Origin: Rhea pennata
Lineage: Eukaryota > Chordata > Aves > Rheiformes > Rheidae
DNA: 64,000 bases
Assembly: GCF_028389875.1 (NCBI RefSeq)
Contig: NC_084670.1
Location: 17,178,383-17,242,382 of the forward strand
Reading direction: 5' to 3'
In this document: positions 22,454-30,271 of the stretch, in pieces
How the letters are laid out: every line of letters starts with the position of its first letter
Position numbering within the stretch: the stretch's first letter is position 1
Notes under the pieces: model-generated
The model's input: the letters and a program-made list of their open reading frames with translations, nothing else
The model's database searches: none
What the model was told of the DNA's origin: nothing
Made by a program: the position numbers and the translations under genes

Positions 22454-24653
22454 ACATCCAGGATGTTAATGAAAAAGCACCTGTATAGAAGGACTGGTGA
22501 GGAAAGTTGTAGCTGAGAATCACAAGTGTTGACTGACTAGTTGATGTGTAGATCAATCAGGAAGATGTAAAAAAAATAAAGCTACAGTTCCACATCATCC
22601 TGACCTCAGTCTTACCTTCTTCTCTGCATCAACTTTAGCACATATCAAACCCTTCATTAACCTGCTTTTAAGGTAGAATCAGGTGAGTGTTGGTACACCG
22701 TAAGGCAGCAAGGGACAAAGCATGACTGCATCAATTGCTAAATAAATTAGTTTTGGTTGCCATAGAACTGCATCCCAGGAGGTAGGTCAAAGTTACATGA
22801 GACACTGACCCAATCTCACAGCTCATCGTTGCCCCCTACATCCACCAAAAGAAATCTCTTGCTTCCTTGCTCATCTGTGCTCCTTCCACTTTTCAGACAT
22901 GTGATTCTGTCCTTTCCCTTGCATCTGCTCTGGCATTCATCATGCTCTCTTCTGATTCAGCTTACTAATTTAGTAGTCAGTTACAGACTTTTTTACTGGA
23001 TTAATTTTCAGCCAGATAAATGAGGTGAATTTCCTTTATGGAAGGGTCTGGCCAGCACTAGAGCTGGCATGGAACAAGCAGCAGTCTGACCTAGAAAGGA
23101 GGGACTCAACTTAGTTTAAATTCATCTTTAATGAAAGAAATATTTTTGTTTTGCAGCCTGCAGCAAGCTGTATCAACAGACTGAGTTAAAAAAAAAAATA
23201 CTGTGAAATACTGTGGGTTTTTTGTTTTCTTTTCAGAGGGAGGGTATGTTTTTAACCTTCATTGTTTCCCTGATCTGGTTCACCAGCACAATCTTAATTG
23301 TAGCCACATAATTAAGGAATGAGCAGCAGCGGGGGGTGGAGGCTACTTTTACCGGCAGAGCTGCCAAAGAAAATGTTTGTTAAACTACTGAATTGAGTCT
23401 TACCAACAGTGCTTTTCTTTTTCTTTTAGGAGGCAAATATCAATTTTTTCTTTAAGGAGACAGTCTTTCTTTTAAAGTATATTGGCTTGGTTTATCCTAC
23501 AGGTTCAGAGAAGGTGTTTTTAGTTTATACAAGTATTAGTGCTATTCTGCTGCTGCTGTCTACTGGTGCTTATTTCATAGTTGATAAGAAAAGCAAGAAT
23601 ATTAATCTAGGCATGGAGGCATATATGATTATCCATGTAGAACTGATTTACCCAGTAGTTAACTTGTTTTGTTTTCTTCCACAGCTTTCCATCTACCTTC
23701 CTGTCTAACAATAATCAGTCTTCCTCAGCCCCTGTGCAAAACGTTTCTGCTCCCTCAGTCTTGGCCTCAGCCTCTGCTTCATTGCCTTCAGTAACCAATT
23801 CAATAGTTACTTCAGGCTTCAGTGAACTGAAGTCATTAAGTGGCAGCAGGAAGGCAAGAGTTCTCTATGATTACGATGCTGCAAACAGCAGTGAATTATC
23901 ACTACTTGCAGATGAGGTAAGAGTTTTCTAAGTACCTTGATCATTTAAGAGTAAAATCAGAATGCTTGTGACTAACTAGTAAAGATATGCCACATTTATA
24001 AATCTCTGTAGCTGATTCCGAAGCTAAAATTGTTTTGTACATTATAATCTATAGTGAGGATTAACTTTTTTTATACCTGCTTAGCTTGCAAGAATGTTTG
24101 CTATACAATCAAGGCACAATTCTGCTGTCTTCCTTTTACTACATCTTCTCCAGTGAGAGGTCCCAGGGTCCCATCCAATGCCATCCTTCTTTTTGTGATG
24201 TGCTTGAAGATCCAAAGAACTTGCTTTTAGGTTGCCTGTTAAAATTAAAGTTGATAGTGATTTACCAGATCTATGTGTAAAATCCAGCAGAAACAGCAAT
24301 AAATAACATTTCATCTGGAAAGGGGACTTTTCAAGAGGGACTTTAAACTATGCTACCATATATACTTTTCCAAGGACCTGTGAAGTAATTGTTATGAACA
24401 CTAGTTTATTTTCCATGGATGCTTATATTAAATGCTCTATTGAACTTGATTGATCTCAGATCTTAGATCTCATAAATCACATGAAGGTAGAGCACAATAT
24501 TTCCAGGCAATGGCAATGTTATAATAATCTGTTTCTGTTCTTCAGGTGATAACAGTATACAGCATCCCTGGCATGGATTCAGACTGGCTGATGGGTGAAA
24601 GGGGAAATCAGAAAGGCAAAGTGCCTATTACTTATCTAGAACTGCTAAACTGA
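957..24653 (+). CDS. SH3GLB1: SH3GLB1, endophilin B1 (Bif-1), complete spliced coding region
   Basis: Coding exons are 957-1028, 4800-4941, 7696-7824, 9870-10003, 10386-10478, optional 12658-12696 and 13581-13604, then 18042-18131, 18630-18730, 23685-23916 and 24546-24653. Every junction is GT-AG and reading phase is kept throughout, giving 366 aa without the optional exons and 387 aa with both; the human main form is about 365 aa. From its family, the protein is a cytosolic N-BAR and SH3 protein that binds and bends membranes. It joins the UVRAG-Beclin 1 complex in autophagy, binds BAX, and acts at mitochondria and Golgi. The domain order is: amphipathic helix (about 1-25), BAR domain (about 27-250), Ser-rich linker (about 255-305) and SH3 (about 308-366, with LYDYDA at 314-319 and the ligand-groove Trp at 345). 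The ATG at 957 is the start because the protein begins MNIMDFNVKKLAADAG, as in known endophilin B1. No break is seen. Confidence 0.97.
1331..1372 (+). repeat. Nested inverted repeat at the edge of the CpG island
   Basis: The arms AGTTTTGCT (1331-1339) and AGCAAAACT (1364-1372) are perfect complements. Inside them TTTCCC (1345-1350) pairs with GGGAAA (1357-1362) around a six-base loop, with five- and one-base internal bulges between the stems. In intron 1 this would form a stable RNA hairpin. No function is known to me. Confidence 0.6.
2380..2399 (+). repeat. T20 homopolymer
   Basis: A run of 20 T in intron 1. No flanking mobile element is recognisable. Confidence 0.9.
4800..4941 (+). CDS. 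SH3GLB1: SH3GLB1 exon 2 (residues 25-72)
   Basis: The acceptor is ACCATAG and the donor A|GTAAGA. It encodes FTEEKLGQAEKTELDAHLEN and the following first BAR helix (LLSKAECTKLWTEKIMKQTE and on), ending after the first base of the Asn-72 codon (phase 1). The sequence is nearly identical to mammalian endophilin B1. Confidence 0.97.
5231..5255 (+). repeat. (TTTG)n simple repeat
   Basis: About five TTTG units embedded in T-rich sequence within intron 2. Confidence 0.85.
7464..7484 (+). repeat. T21 homopolymer
   Basis: A run of 21 T in intron 2, about 210 bases before exon 3. Confidence 0.9.
7668..7692 (+). repeat. T25 run forming the polypyrimidine tract of exon 3
   Basis: Twenty-five consecutive T end three bases before the exon 3 boundary (AAG|AC). 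The acceptor has an A at -3, weaker than the usual C or T, and is backed by an unusually long pure uridine tract. Confidence 0.9.
7696..7824 (+). CDS. SH3GLB1: SH3GLB1 exon 3 (residues 72-115)
   Basis: The exon completes Asn-72 and encodes ARIEEFVYEKLDRKAPSRLN and NPELLGQYMIDAGNDFGPGT, followed by AY and the first base of Gly-115. This covers the endophilin-specific insert in the first BAR helix and the start of the next. The donor is TATG|GTAAGT. Confidence 0.97.
7825..9869 (+). other. SH3GLB1: SH3GLB1 intron 3
   Basis: Contains a CR1 fragment (8000-8286) starting about 175 bases after exon 3. The remainder is AT-rich without recognisable elements; the open frame 9281-9463 looks like chance. 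Confidence 0.8.
8000..8286 (+). mobile_element. CR1 LINE fragment, 3' end, plus orientation
   Basis: The sequence reads like the conserved end of chicken repeat 1: GTTCCACCTGAATATAAGG, then GAGCACTGGAACAAGTTGCC, the TTGGACTAGG...TCTCCAGAGGTCCCTTCC block, and a terminal AACTCAACCATTTTGTGATTG. Only the non-coding tail and the last part of the reverse-transcriptase unit survive, the 5' truncation usual for CR1. The open frame on the opposite strand here is an artefact of the repeat. Confidence 0.92.
9870..10003 (+). CDS. SH3GLB1: SH3GLB1 exon 4 (residues 115-159)
   Basis: The acceptor is CTTTGCAG and the donor ACT|GTAAGT. It encodes NALIKCGETQKRIGTADREL and IQTSAINFLTPLRNFIEGDY, then KTIT, which is the central BAR helix. 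The exon ends in phase 0. Confidence 0.97.
10004..10385 (+). other. SH3GLB1: SH3GLB1 intron 4
   Basis: Short AT-rich intron of 382 bases. Nothing else recognisable. Confidence 0.85.
10386..10478 (+). CDS. SH3GLB1: SH3GLB1 exon 5 (residues 160-190)
   Basis: Encodes KERKLLQNKRLDLDAAKTRL and KKAKVAEARAA, a charged BAR-helix stretch. It ends in phase 0 at GCA|GTAAGT. It joins exon 8 directly in the shorter form, or the optional exons 12658-12696 and 13581-13604 in the longer one. Confidence 0.96.
11741..11756 (+). repeat. (AG)8 microsatellite
   Basis: Eight AG dinucleotides in intron 5, directly after GGGG. Confidence 0.9.
12648..12657 (+). promoter_or_regulatory. SH3GLB1: UGC splice-enhancer motif and acceptor of the 39-nt exon
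   Basis: TGCACTTAAG places a UGC triplet seven bases before the exon, between the pyrimidine tract (GGTTTTGTCTTTA) and the AG. SRRM4 (nSR100) promotes neural exons through UGC motifs in this position. The role here is inferred from the arrangement. Confidence 0.5.
12658..12696 (+). CDS. SH3GLB1: SH3GLB1 optional exon 6, 39 nt (neuronal insert, first part)
   Basis: The exon lies between CACTTAAG and GTAAATG and encodes QLNTSQPEENNIM in frame (phase 0 at both ends). From memory, the mammalian neuronal endophilin B1 forms carry a matching segment beginning QLN and ending NIM, followed by the eight residues of the next exon. Length divisible by three allows skipping without a frame change. It inserts 13 residues into the BAR region after residue 190. 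The open frame 12586-12822 runs through it by chance. Confidence 0.85.
12697..13580 (+). other. SH3GLB1: SH3GLB1 intron between the two optional exons
   Basis: AT-rich, 884 bases. Near its end is a mixed pyrimidine tract (TTATTCCCCCCGCCCCGCTT, 13541-13560) that precedes the 24-nt exon. No repeat recognised. Confidence 0.75.
13571..13580 (+). promoter_or_regulatory. SH3GLB1: UGC motif and acceptor of the 24-nt microexon
   Basis: TGCTGACTAG ends at the acceptor. It carries a UGC between the pyrimidine tract and the AG, the layout described for SRRM4-dependent microexons. TGCTGAC also resembles a branch point (yUnAy), very close to the acceptor. Confidence 0.55.
13581..13604 (+). CDS. SH3GLB1: SH3GLB1 optional microexon 7, 24 nt (neuronal insert, second part)
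   Basis: The exon is flanked by TGACTAG and GTAAGTAA and encodes IWAEEVTK in phase 0. As I recall, the same eight residues appear in mammalian neuronal endophilin B1, just before SEQE. At 24 nt it is a true microexon, too short for efficient splicing without help. Together with exon 6 it adds 21 residues, the size reported for the B1b isoform. Confidence 0.9.
13605..18041 (+). other. SH3GLB1: SH3GLB1 intron after the microexons
   Basis: AT-rich, 4.4 kb. It holds an AT/AC microsatellite (15719-15790) and a block near 16640-17000 with several homeodomain-like ATTA/TAAT sites that could be a conserved element. Open frames at 16676-16936, 17546-17791 and 17706-18026 on the minus strand are unrecognised and probably chance. 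Confidence 0.7.
15719..15790 (+). repeat. Compound (AT)n(AC)n(AT)n(GT)n microsatellite
   Basis: Alternating blocks of AT, AC, AT, then GT and AT repeats run over about 70 bases. The AC and GT blocks are mutually complementary around the central AT block, so the tract is a near-palindrome able to form a hairpin or Z-DNA. The minus-strand open frame here encodes only Tyr/Ile/Val/Cys repeats. Confidence 0.93.
18042..18131 (+). CDS. SH3GLB1: SH3GLB1 exon 8 (residues 191-220)
   Basis: The acceptor is TTCTTCTAG and the donor CAT|GTAAGT. It encodes SEQEVRITQSEFDRQAEITR and LLLEGISSTH, the last BAR helix. Phase 0 at both ends, so it accepts exon 5 or microexon 7 upstream. Confidence 0.97.
18132..18629 (+). 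other. SH3GLB1: SH3GLB1 intron 8
   Basis: Intron of 498 bases. Nothing else recognisable. Confidence 0.85.
18630..18730 (+). CDS. SH3GLB1: SH3GLB1 exon 9 (residues 221-254)
   Basis: Encodes AHHLRCLNDFVEAQMTYYAQ and CYQYMLDLQKQLG, the end of the BAR domain, and two bases of Ser-254. The acceptor is ATTATAG and the donor AAG|GTAGTA, which is weaker than its neighbours and precedes the longest intron of the gene. Confidence 0.97.
19707..19734 (+). repeat. Short inverted repeat (hairpin)
   Basis: GCTTTTCCAAAA (19707-19718) pairs with TTTTGGAAAAAGC (19722-19734) with one bulged base and a three-base loop; a few outer A-T pairs extend it. It is AT-rich and in intron 9. Function unknown. Confidence 0.6.
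21085..21110 (+). repeat. T26 homopolymer
   Basis: A run of 26 T in intron 9. On the minus strand this would be a poly(A) tail, but no retrocopy is recognisable beside it. Confidence 0.9.
22415..22449 (+). repeat. A35 homopolymer
   Basis: Thirty-five A in intron 9. It could be a decayed retroposition tail or simple expansion; upstream sequence shows no recognisable source gene. Confidence 0.9.
23685..23916 (+). CDS. SH3GLB1: SH3GLB1 exon 10 (residues 254-331)
   Basis: The acceptor is TTCTTCCACAG and the donor GAG|GTAAGA. It completes Ser-254, then encodes a Ser/Ala/Val-rich, likely disordered linker (about 255-305) and the first half of the SH3 domain, SRKARVLYDYDAANSSELSL then LADE, with the conserved LYDYDA motif. 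The linker is the least conserved part of the family. Confidence 0.97.
23917..24545 (+). other. SH3GLB1: SH3GLB1 intron 10
   Basis: Intron of 629 bases. No repeat recognised; open frames on both strands here are chance. Confidence 0.82.
24546..24653 (+). CDS. SH3GLB1: SH3GLB1 last coding exon (residues 332-366, stop TGA)
   Basis: The acceptor is TTCTTCAG. It encodes VITVYSIPGMDSDWLMGERG and NQKGKVPITYLELLN, then TGA at 24651-24653. The conserved Trp (residue 345) and the PxxY-type end of the SH3 fold are present, so the ligand-binding domain is intact. Confidence 0.97.
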   Translation: MITVYSIPGMDSDWLMGERGNQKGKVPITYLELLN

Positions 24654-25025
24654 ATGGTTGGCTTGAATAAAGACTGTCAATTATGGTGACAACATATTTA
24701 TATACAATTAATGTAATGTAAGCAGGTTTAAGTGTCTTCCATGTTACTGTCTTAAGGGACAAATACCAGCCATTACAAGCTGGCTCTTCTGCCAGCATGG
24801 TTGCATGGTAAATACTCTATTCAAGCTTAATGTGTTTAAAACTTTTACTTCATGTGCCAAGAACATGTTTCCTACAGTTTTGTTTCTACTGAAGTTTTCA
24901 CTAATACAAGCTTCTACTTTTGAGTAATCTAGATTGAAAGCAGGAGGTACTGTTTTCTACTGAAATTTTTCATTAATGGCAAGCTTTTCTTCACATAAAA
25001 TAAACTTATTGTGAATTGATACAGT
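24654..25025 (+). other. SH3GLB1: SH3GLB1 3' UTR, proximal part
   Basis: AT-rich sequence after the stop codon with two AATAAA signals, 24666-24671 (only 13 bases after the stop, unlikely to be the main one) and 24999-25004. The second is followed within about 30 bases by TTATTGTG and TTGTAATG, acceptable downstream elements, giving a 3' UTR of roughly 370 bases. Confidence 0.65.
24999..25004 (+). terminator. SH3GLB1: Proximal poly(A) signal AATAAA of SH3GLB1
   Basis: Canonical hexamer about 346 bases after the stop, followed by GT-rich sequence. The likely end of a short mRNA form. Confidence 0.55.
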
Positions 25026-25704
25026 TGTAATGCACTTTATTTGAACAACCCAAAACAAATGTAAGATATAAACCTTAAGTAAGTCCTTATGGTTCTATTC
25101 TCCAACATATGTGGAATACAAATGTGCTGAAATGTATATGGCTATCCACTTGGTAGCTTGTGCTTTTAATCACGTTTAAAAAATGGAAACAGTGGCTCTC
25201 TGTTGAATATCTAAGGGAAATTCCTCGTATGTTGAGATTTTTTTAGGATGCATATAGGTGGATTGGTACAAATTAGTGAAATAAGATGCAACATTTACAG
25301 AAGTCTAGTTTAACTCTTCAGCTAACACTGGCACTAGGTGCTTAGCTAACTGCTTCTGATCAGCAACCAAAAGTTCTTTAATATTAATCATTGTAAATGT
25401 GTATTGCTGAAACTTTCAGTGATACAAATTACTTTGGTGGGTTAGATAAAATTGTTTTTATATAATCTATGTGGATGTTTAATTAAAAAACTAGAAGTGT
25501 CTATCTTGAATTGTACTTCCAGAAATAGTCTTTCATTTTTACAGTACAGCAGTTACATTAAAGCAAATACATTTAATTGGTTCATCTGTTGCAGCCTTCT
25601 CAGGACAACTATCAAGAAAATCCTAAATGTGTTCAGTCTGTCAATTGCAAAGATTAGAGGACACTTCAGTAGTGATTCCTGATTAATTAGAATTCATCAT
25701 GACT

Positions 25705-25831
25705 AATTCAAAGGCTGCCTGAGTGTGATCCTGTGCAGTGTGCTCTAGGGGATCCTGCTTGAGCAGGACGGTTGCACTAGATGATCTCCATAGGTCTATT
25801 CCAACCTCAGCCATGCTATGATTCTGTGATA
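25705..25831 (+). mobile_element. CR1 LINE fragment, extreme 3' end, plus orientation
   Basis: Matches the CR1 terminus: GTGATCCTGTGCAGTGTGCT, GATCCTGCTTGAGCAGGACG, GCACTAGATGATCTCCATAG, then CCAACCTCAGCCATGCTATG and ATTCTGTGAT. Only about 125 bases remain. It lies in the possible long 3' UTR in the same sense as the gene, and AATAAA hexamers follow it directly. Confidence 0.92.
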
Positions 25832-26634
25832 ATACCTTAAATAAAATAAAAAGGTATAGTCCTACAGTTGTGAAAAAAAACCCCAATAATTTCACCACAG
25901 TGGCTTTATTCTACAGTCCTCTCTACCTCTATGTGAACTGTCATCAAATGTGCTTAAATTCAGATCAGTATTATTCATTTGACTTAATTTATCCTCATAG
26001 AATATTCAAGACTACATAGGTCAGCTAATTCAAAAATGTAGTTGACTCATTGCTAAACTGAATAATTTGTTTCCTTTTAAAATACAATGACATGTTAAAG
26101 AGCAGCATTAAGAAAGTTAGTAGGGTTTTAGTGAAATAAAAGCACTGCAACTATACGAAATCAGCATTTGGCAGCAGTCAAAAGTATTAGATTTTATTTG
26201 TCAGCAGCTTAAGCTATGTGTGAGAGAAATTGCAAGACTCCTTAGCCCAACAAAACTGTAAATCCCTGTCAATTCCCTGTTTCTCTTTAACTGTAAACCA
26301 TAAGTAAATTTCCTCTAATTAAAAAGGTGTTACTGTTGCGCTGACTCACTGTACCGCAAGGTTGTTTGTTGAACCATTGAGAAGGGAGCCTGGTAGAAAC
26401 ATGCTTGTTTAATATGATTAATTTGAAGAGAGCTTTATTGCAGATAGCCCCAAACTCAGCCTCTCTGGATGTCTCTTTGTGGAGAACTTCCAAACTTAAA
26501 TTTAAATTGGAGTTTTTTGGTTTGACTTTCTGACTCAACACTTTACGCATGAAGGATGTAGGTAACATCAGTTGGCTTCGGGTCTCTCATTTCTTGAATT
26601 AATTCCTTATTTTCTTAGAACAAGCTTTATTTTT

Positions 26635-26669
26635 GGGGGGGGGGAGGGGAAGGGAAGGAAAGAAAAAGG
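26635..26669 (+). repeat. G-rich polypurine tract
   Basis: G11 followed by AGGGGAAGGGAAGGAAAG and an A-rich end. Pure purine on one strand, with several G runs able to form a quadruplex or triplex. Confidence 0.8.
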
Positions 26670-29335
26670 TAAACCAGCCCCCCAAAAGCTCTGTAGATGT
26701 TTTAGGCATTTGGGAAATTAGATATCAAACTTTGCATATTTCTCACTTTTATTCTTTAGCTTATATTTAATATTTGGTTTGGCAAGACGAGAGCATTTTG
26801 AACTGATACCTAAGGATGTATGCGCGTGAGGATAAATACTTTCCATTGCTGTTTAGTGTGTACTTTTCTTCCTATATTCACAGGCCTTTTACTTCTTTAA
26901 TCTAATTAACACTAGGAGTTTGGAAAACTTCAACCAGAATAGCCATCCATTATATACTCTAACAAAACGGAGTGAGTTTTCAACAAAGATTATTGGCCTT
27001 TGTGGCAGATGGGATAATATGTGGCACCAGCATTAATGTAAGTAAATGAAAGACTTCTGGAAAACTAAACACTAGTGTCAAAAAGTTTCTACGATACTTG
27101 CTATTTTTACTGCTTTCTTAATCAGGTTAAGTTTGAAAAGTAACTCCTACTGATTCTTATCAGAAATGCTGGCTTGGACCTTTTGCAAACTATGAGATTT
27201 TTACGGTCATTATATTGCTTCTCCTTTGTAGAGTAGTGTTACATCTTGGAGCAGAGTTCTACCCCGTGGAGATTTTAGCTACGGGCAAAATCATCACTGC
27301 ATAGTGTCCTAATTCAGGCAAATGTGTGTGGGGAAGGTCAAGAGAGGAAAGAAACGTGCACATCTATGAAGTGCATCAATGTGCAAAGATCCCTAAGTTA
27401 GCTCTAAACTTGGAAACAGTGCAGCAGTACAGTATAGCGTTCTTCCTGAGGTAATTAGTCTTCTGAAATGTGGGGATAATTAGCCTAAGAAAAAGCACTA
27501 GGTTGTTGCAGCTGTGCTGCGTCTGGGACTGGAGCTAGTATCTTTGGATGGTACTTTAGTTTTATATAGAGTATGCAAATTAATATGCTGCTGTATGGAT
27601 TGTTACAGTATCACTAGCTCAAGTATCTCTATAATGTGCAATTCACTGAACATTATAGAAGTTTCAAAAGAGGACAGAGTTGAGTCTCTGTATTCTACTA
27701 CTCAGGGTTTTCTACATCTTTAAAGAACACTGTAATGAGTGTCTCTCTCCTTACAGTGCAGACGCGGTAGCAGTACACTAAAGTAGTAATATGAAGGTTA
27801 AATATGAAGTTTAATTGCTACAGGTGCTCTGTCAAATTAAAGCTTGAGGGAGTGACTTAGATGCCACTTATTAGCAAGTCCAACAGTAGCATGTGGAAGG
27901 CGCTTGTGATGTGTGGGTAAAGAGAAGCAAAATAGGAAATGCCCAAATGTTGAATCTAAATGTATTTTAACAAAACCTTCCAAGGACTGGAGTGTGTATA
28001 TATGCTTAGTAAGTAACCACTGAAAATGTATAGGTGCATGCTGGAAAATGACCATTGGCAGAATGCATGGTAGAGTGATTCTGATAATATATATGTAAAA
28101 TGTAATTATAGCTTGAATTCTTTAGATATAGATAGCTGTACAGTTGGACCCTAGGTTTTTCCTCAGAATGCAGCTTTATAATTGTTATTCCTCTGTTGTT
28201 CTCAGCAGAAGAAATCTGCATGACAGTTCCGTCGTTAAGTCTGGTCCAGGGAAGAGGTGGGTTTAAAACCATTTTGGAACAGTCAGGTAAAACAATTGGC
28301 AAATGGGTGAACTCTGGTTTTCCAAGTCAGTGGAATAGCCAGTTACTGGAAGATGTGCTAGACTTGTGCTCCTCTTTTCAATATTCAGCTACAATTCATG
28401 TTAAAATAAGTAAGAGGTGAATGATAGGTCTCTTTTGAATGTATGGTCCTTCTTGAAAAGAGAAGAGCTCTGTTGTCTTAATGTTTTAGGACTGTTGCTC
28501 TTTCTCAAGCAGTTAACTAGTTTTAATTTGTTCCAAGGATGCCAATCCAACTTAGATTAAAAGTAACGCTTAATTGACATGCTAAACCCAATTCCTTCTT
28601 GCAGGGAAAGAACTCTGAAATATAGCTTGGGTAAGGTAGCAAATATATCAAAATCTCATTCAAATCTGAGTCTTTGGCATGGGTTTTAAAGCACGTTTCC
28701 CTCTTGTGAGAGGTAGCTATGATTCTGAGTTCATATCATGTGTTTTTCTTTGTAGATACTATTTAGGTTTTGCTTACTGTATCTCATGTTTCTGTGCTCA
28801 GCTTTTCTGCCTTGCAGAAGACTATTTTAACCATTTGTCAGCTGAATGTAGGACTTGCAGAGAAATTCTAATTAACAGTAGGACTAGCACTGTTCTGCTA
28901 ACACATACATAGTGGAGGAATAAAAATCCAATTTGCTTATCCTTGTGCTATCGGGTACAATTGCAGAATTTCTCAGAAATGTGTATTATTCGGTCTTGTC
29001 TGCCCTAGTGATGGCAGAAGTGGTAAGTAGCCTGCTTGTAACCAAAAGTTAAAATTTGTATTGTTTTTCTGTTTCATATTTATTCGTATTTTCTGAAATA
29101 GTTGAGTGCATGCTACTAATGTACTTGTGTTGAAGAACTATGAGTAGTAAAGCATTGGATTTGGCAGACATTTAAGTCTGGAAGGGAGGGGGGGAGGAGA
29201 CATCTACATGCAGTCATCAGTCTCCCATCTATGATTTTTAGTGCTGTATTTTGCTTCTAAAGTCTTGAATTAATTGCCAGGTGTACAGTGCTATAGCTCC
29301 AAGCTTGTGTGGATGGTATCTTAAGAAAGCTCTGA

Positions 29336-29341
29336 AATAAA
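29336..29341 (+). terminator. SH3GLB1: Candidate distal poly(A) signal AATAAA
   Basis: Followed after about 30 bases by GTGTGTTTTC-like sequence, a good downstream element. If used, the SH3GLB1 3' UTR would be about 4.7 kb, similar in scale to the mammalian long form. This is inferred. Confidence 0.35.
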
Positions 29342-30251
29342 CTGCAGTAAGGATATTTCTTGATTTCCAGTGTGTTTTCAGTTAATAAGTAGCTTATGCA
29401 AGTTTTCATTTGCCGGGCTGTTTGGATCACTGCTTTAACACAGCTGTAACAGCTACCACCTGTCTGGGCAGGTTTCAGAGGGCTTCTCTGTTAGCTTGAG
29501 GTAAACTTTGTTTAGAAGGGAGTTCTGGAAAAATTGCTGTTAAGCAATTGGGAGGAATTGTGCATTTAATTTTTGTATAGTGTCTAGAAGCAGAGTGGTA
29601 GGAGTGTGACAAGATTCTTTGCAGGTCTTCGATATTTTGTATTATTTGCAAAAAAGACTTTTTTTTCCAAAACTACTCATTAGTTGGTTTTGATTATAAA
29701 TTCATGAAGGGCTTAAATATTTTCCAACATTTGTCCTGGTAAGAAATGAAAGAATCATTAGTCGTTTAGAGTTATGACCCATCCAGGATTGATGAGTGCC
29801 AAGAGGAGCACTACTGTCATTTACTATGTCTTCCTGGGAGGTTAACTACAGGAAATTATTTTTATAGTGGCTTATATCACCTCTAAAATTGTCTTTTCAG
29901 TTTCAGGACCTCTTGATAGTACTGTTTTTCTTGTATTGGTAATACATTTAGAGTGCAAATTAATTATAGACACCAATAGTAGGAGATTAAATAGAAATAA
30001 ATTAAATTCCCAAGTGTTTCTTTATCAGCGCTGACTAATGGCCTTGTAGATGTCAAATAATTTTTTTTGGTTGTGTGACCTGGGATGTACTATATAAGAG
30101 GGTAGATGTGGTAATATATAAAAAAAATTTTGCCTCCATAATGTTTAAAAATAATTGTCATTAACAAGCTTGATGTACTATATGCACCTTTAATTTATCT
30201 TGTGTAGAATGTGACTTTTCATACATTATGTCTGGCCTGTCCAGTCTCATT

Positions 30252-30271
30252 AAAAAAAAAAAAAAAAAAAA
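30252..30271 (+). repeat. A20 homopolymer
   Basis: Twenty A followed by CCCACCACCAACAAAAAAC; no source element recognised. Confidence 0.9.

Larger units (their letters stand above)
18731..23684 (+). other. SH3GLB1: SH3GLB1 intron 9
   Basis: Largest intron of the gene at almost 5 kb. It contains a short hairpin (19707-19734), a T26 run (21085-21110) and an A35 run (22415-22449). Open frames such as 20306-20515, 20821-21045, 21877-22185 and 23487-23708 lack similarity and look like chance. Confidence 0.78.
25026..29365 (+). other. SH3GLB1: Possible extended 3' UTR of SH3GLB1
   Basis: No gene is recognisable here. Mammalian SH3GLB1 has a 3' UTR of several kilobases, so this stretch may be transcribed. 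It contains a CR1 fragment (25705-25831), AATAAA hexamers at 25840-25845, 25845-25850 and 29336-29341, and a G-rich purine block (26635-26669). Open frames such as 26287-26568, 28006-28302 and 28196-28420 are unrecognised. Confidence 0.4.

Noticed and set aside
25683..25898. Minus-strand 71-aa open frame.
   Set aside because: It overlaps the antisense of the CR1 tail at 25705-25831.
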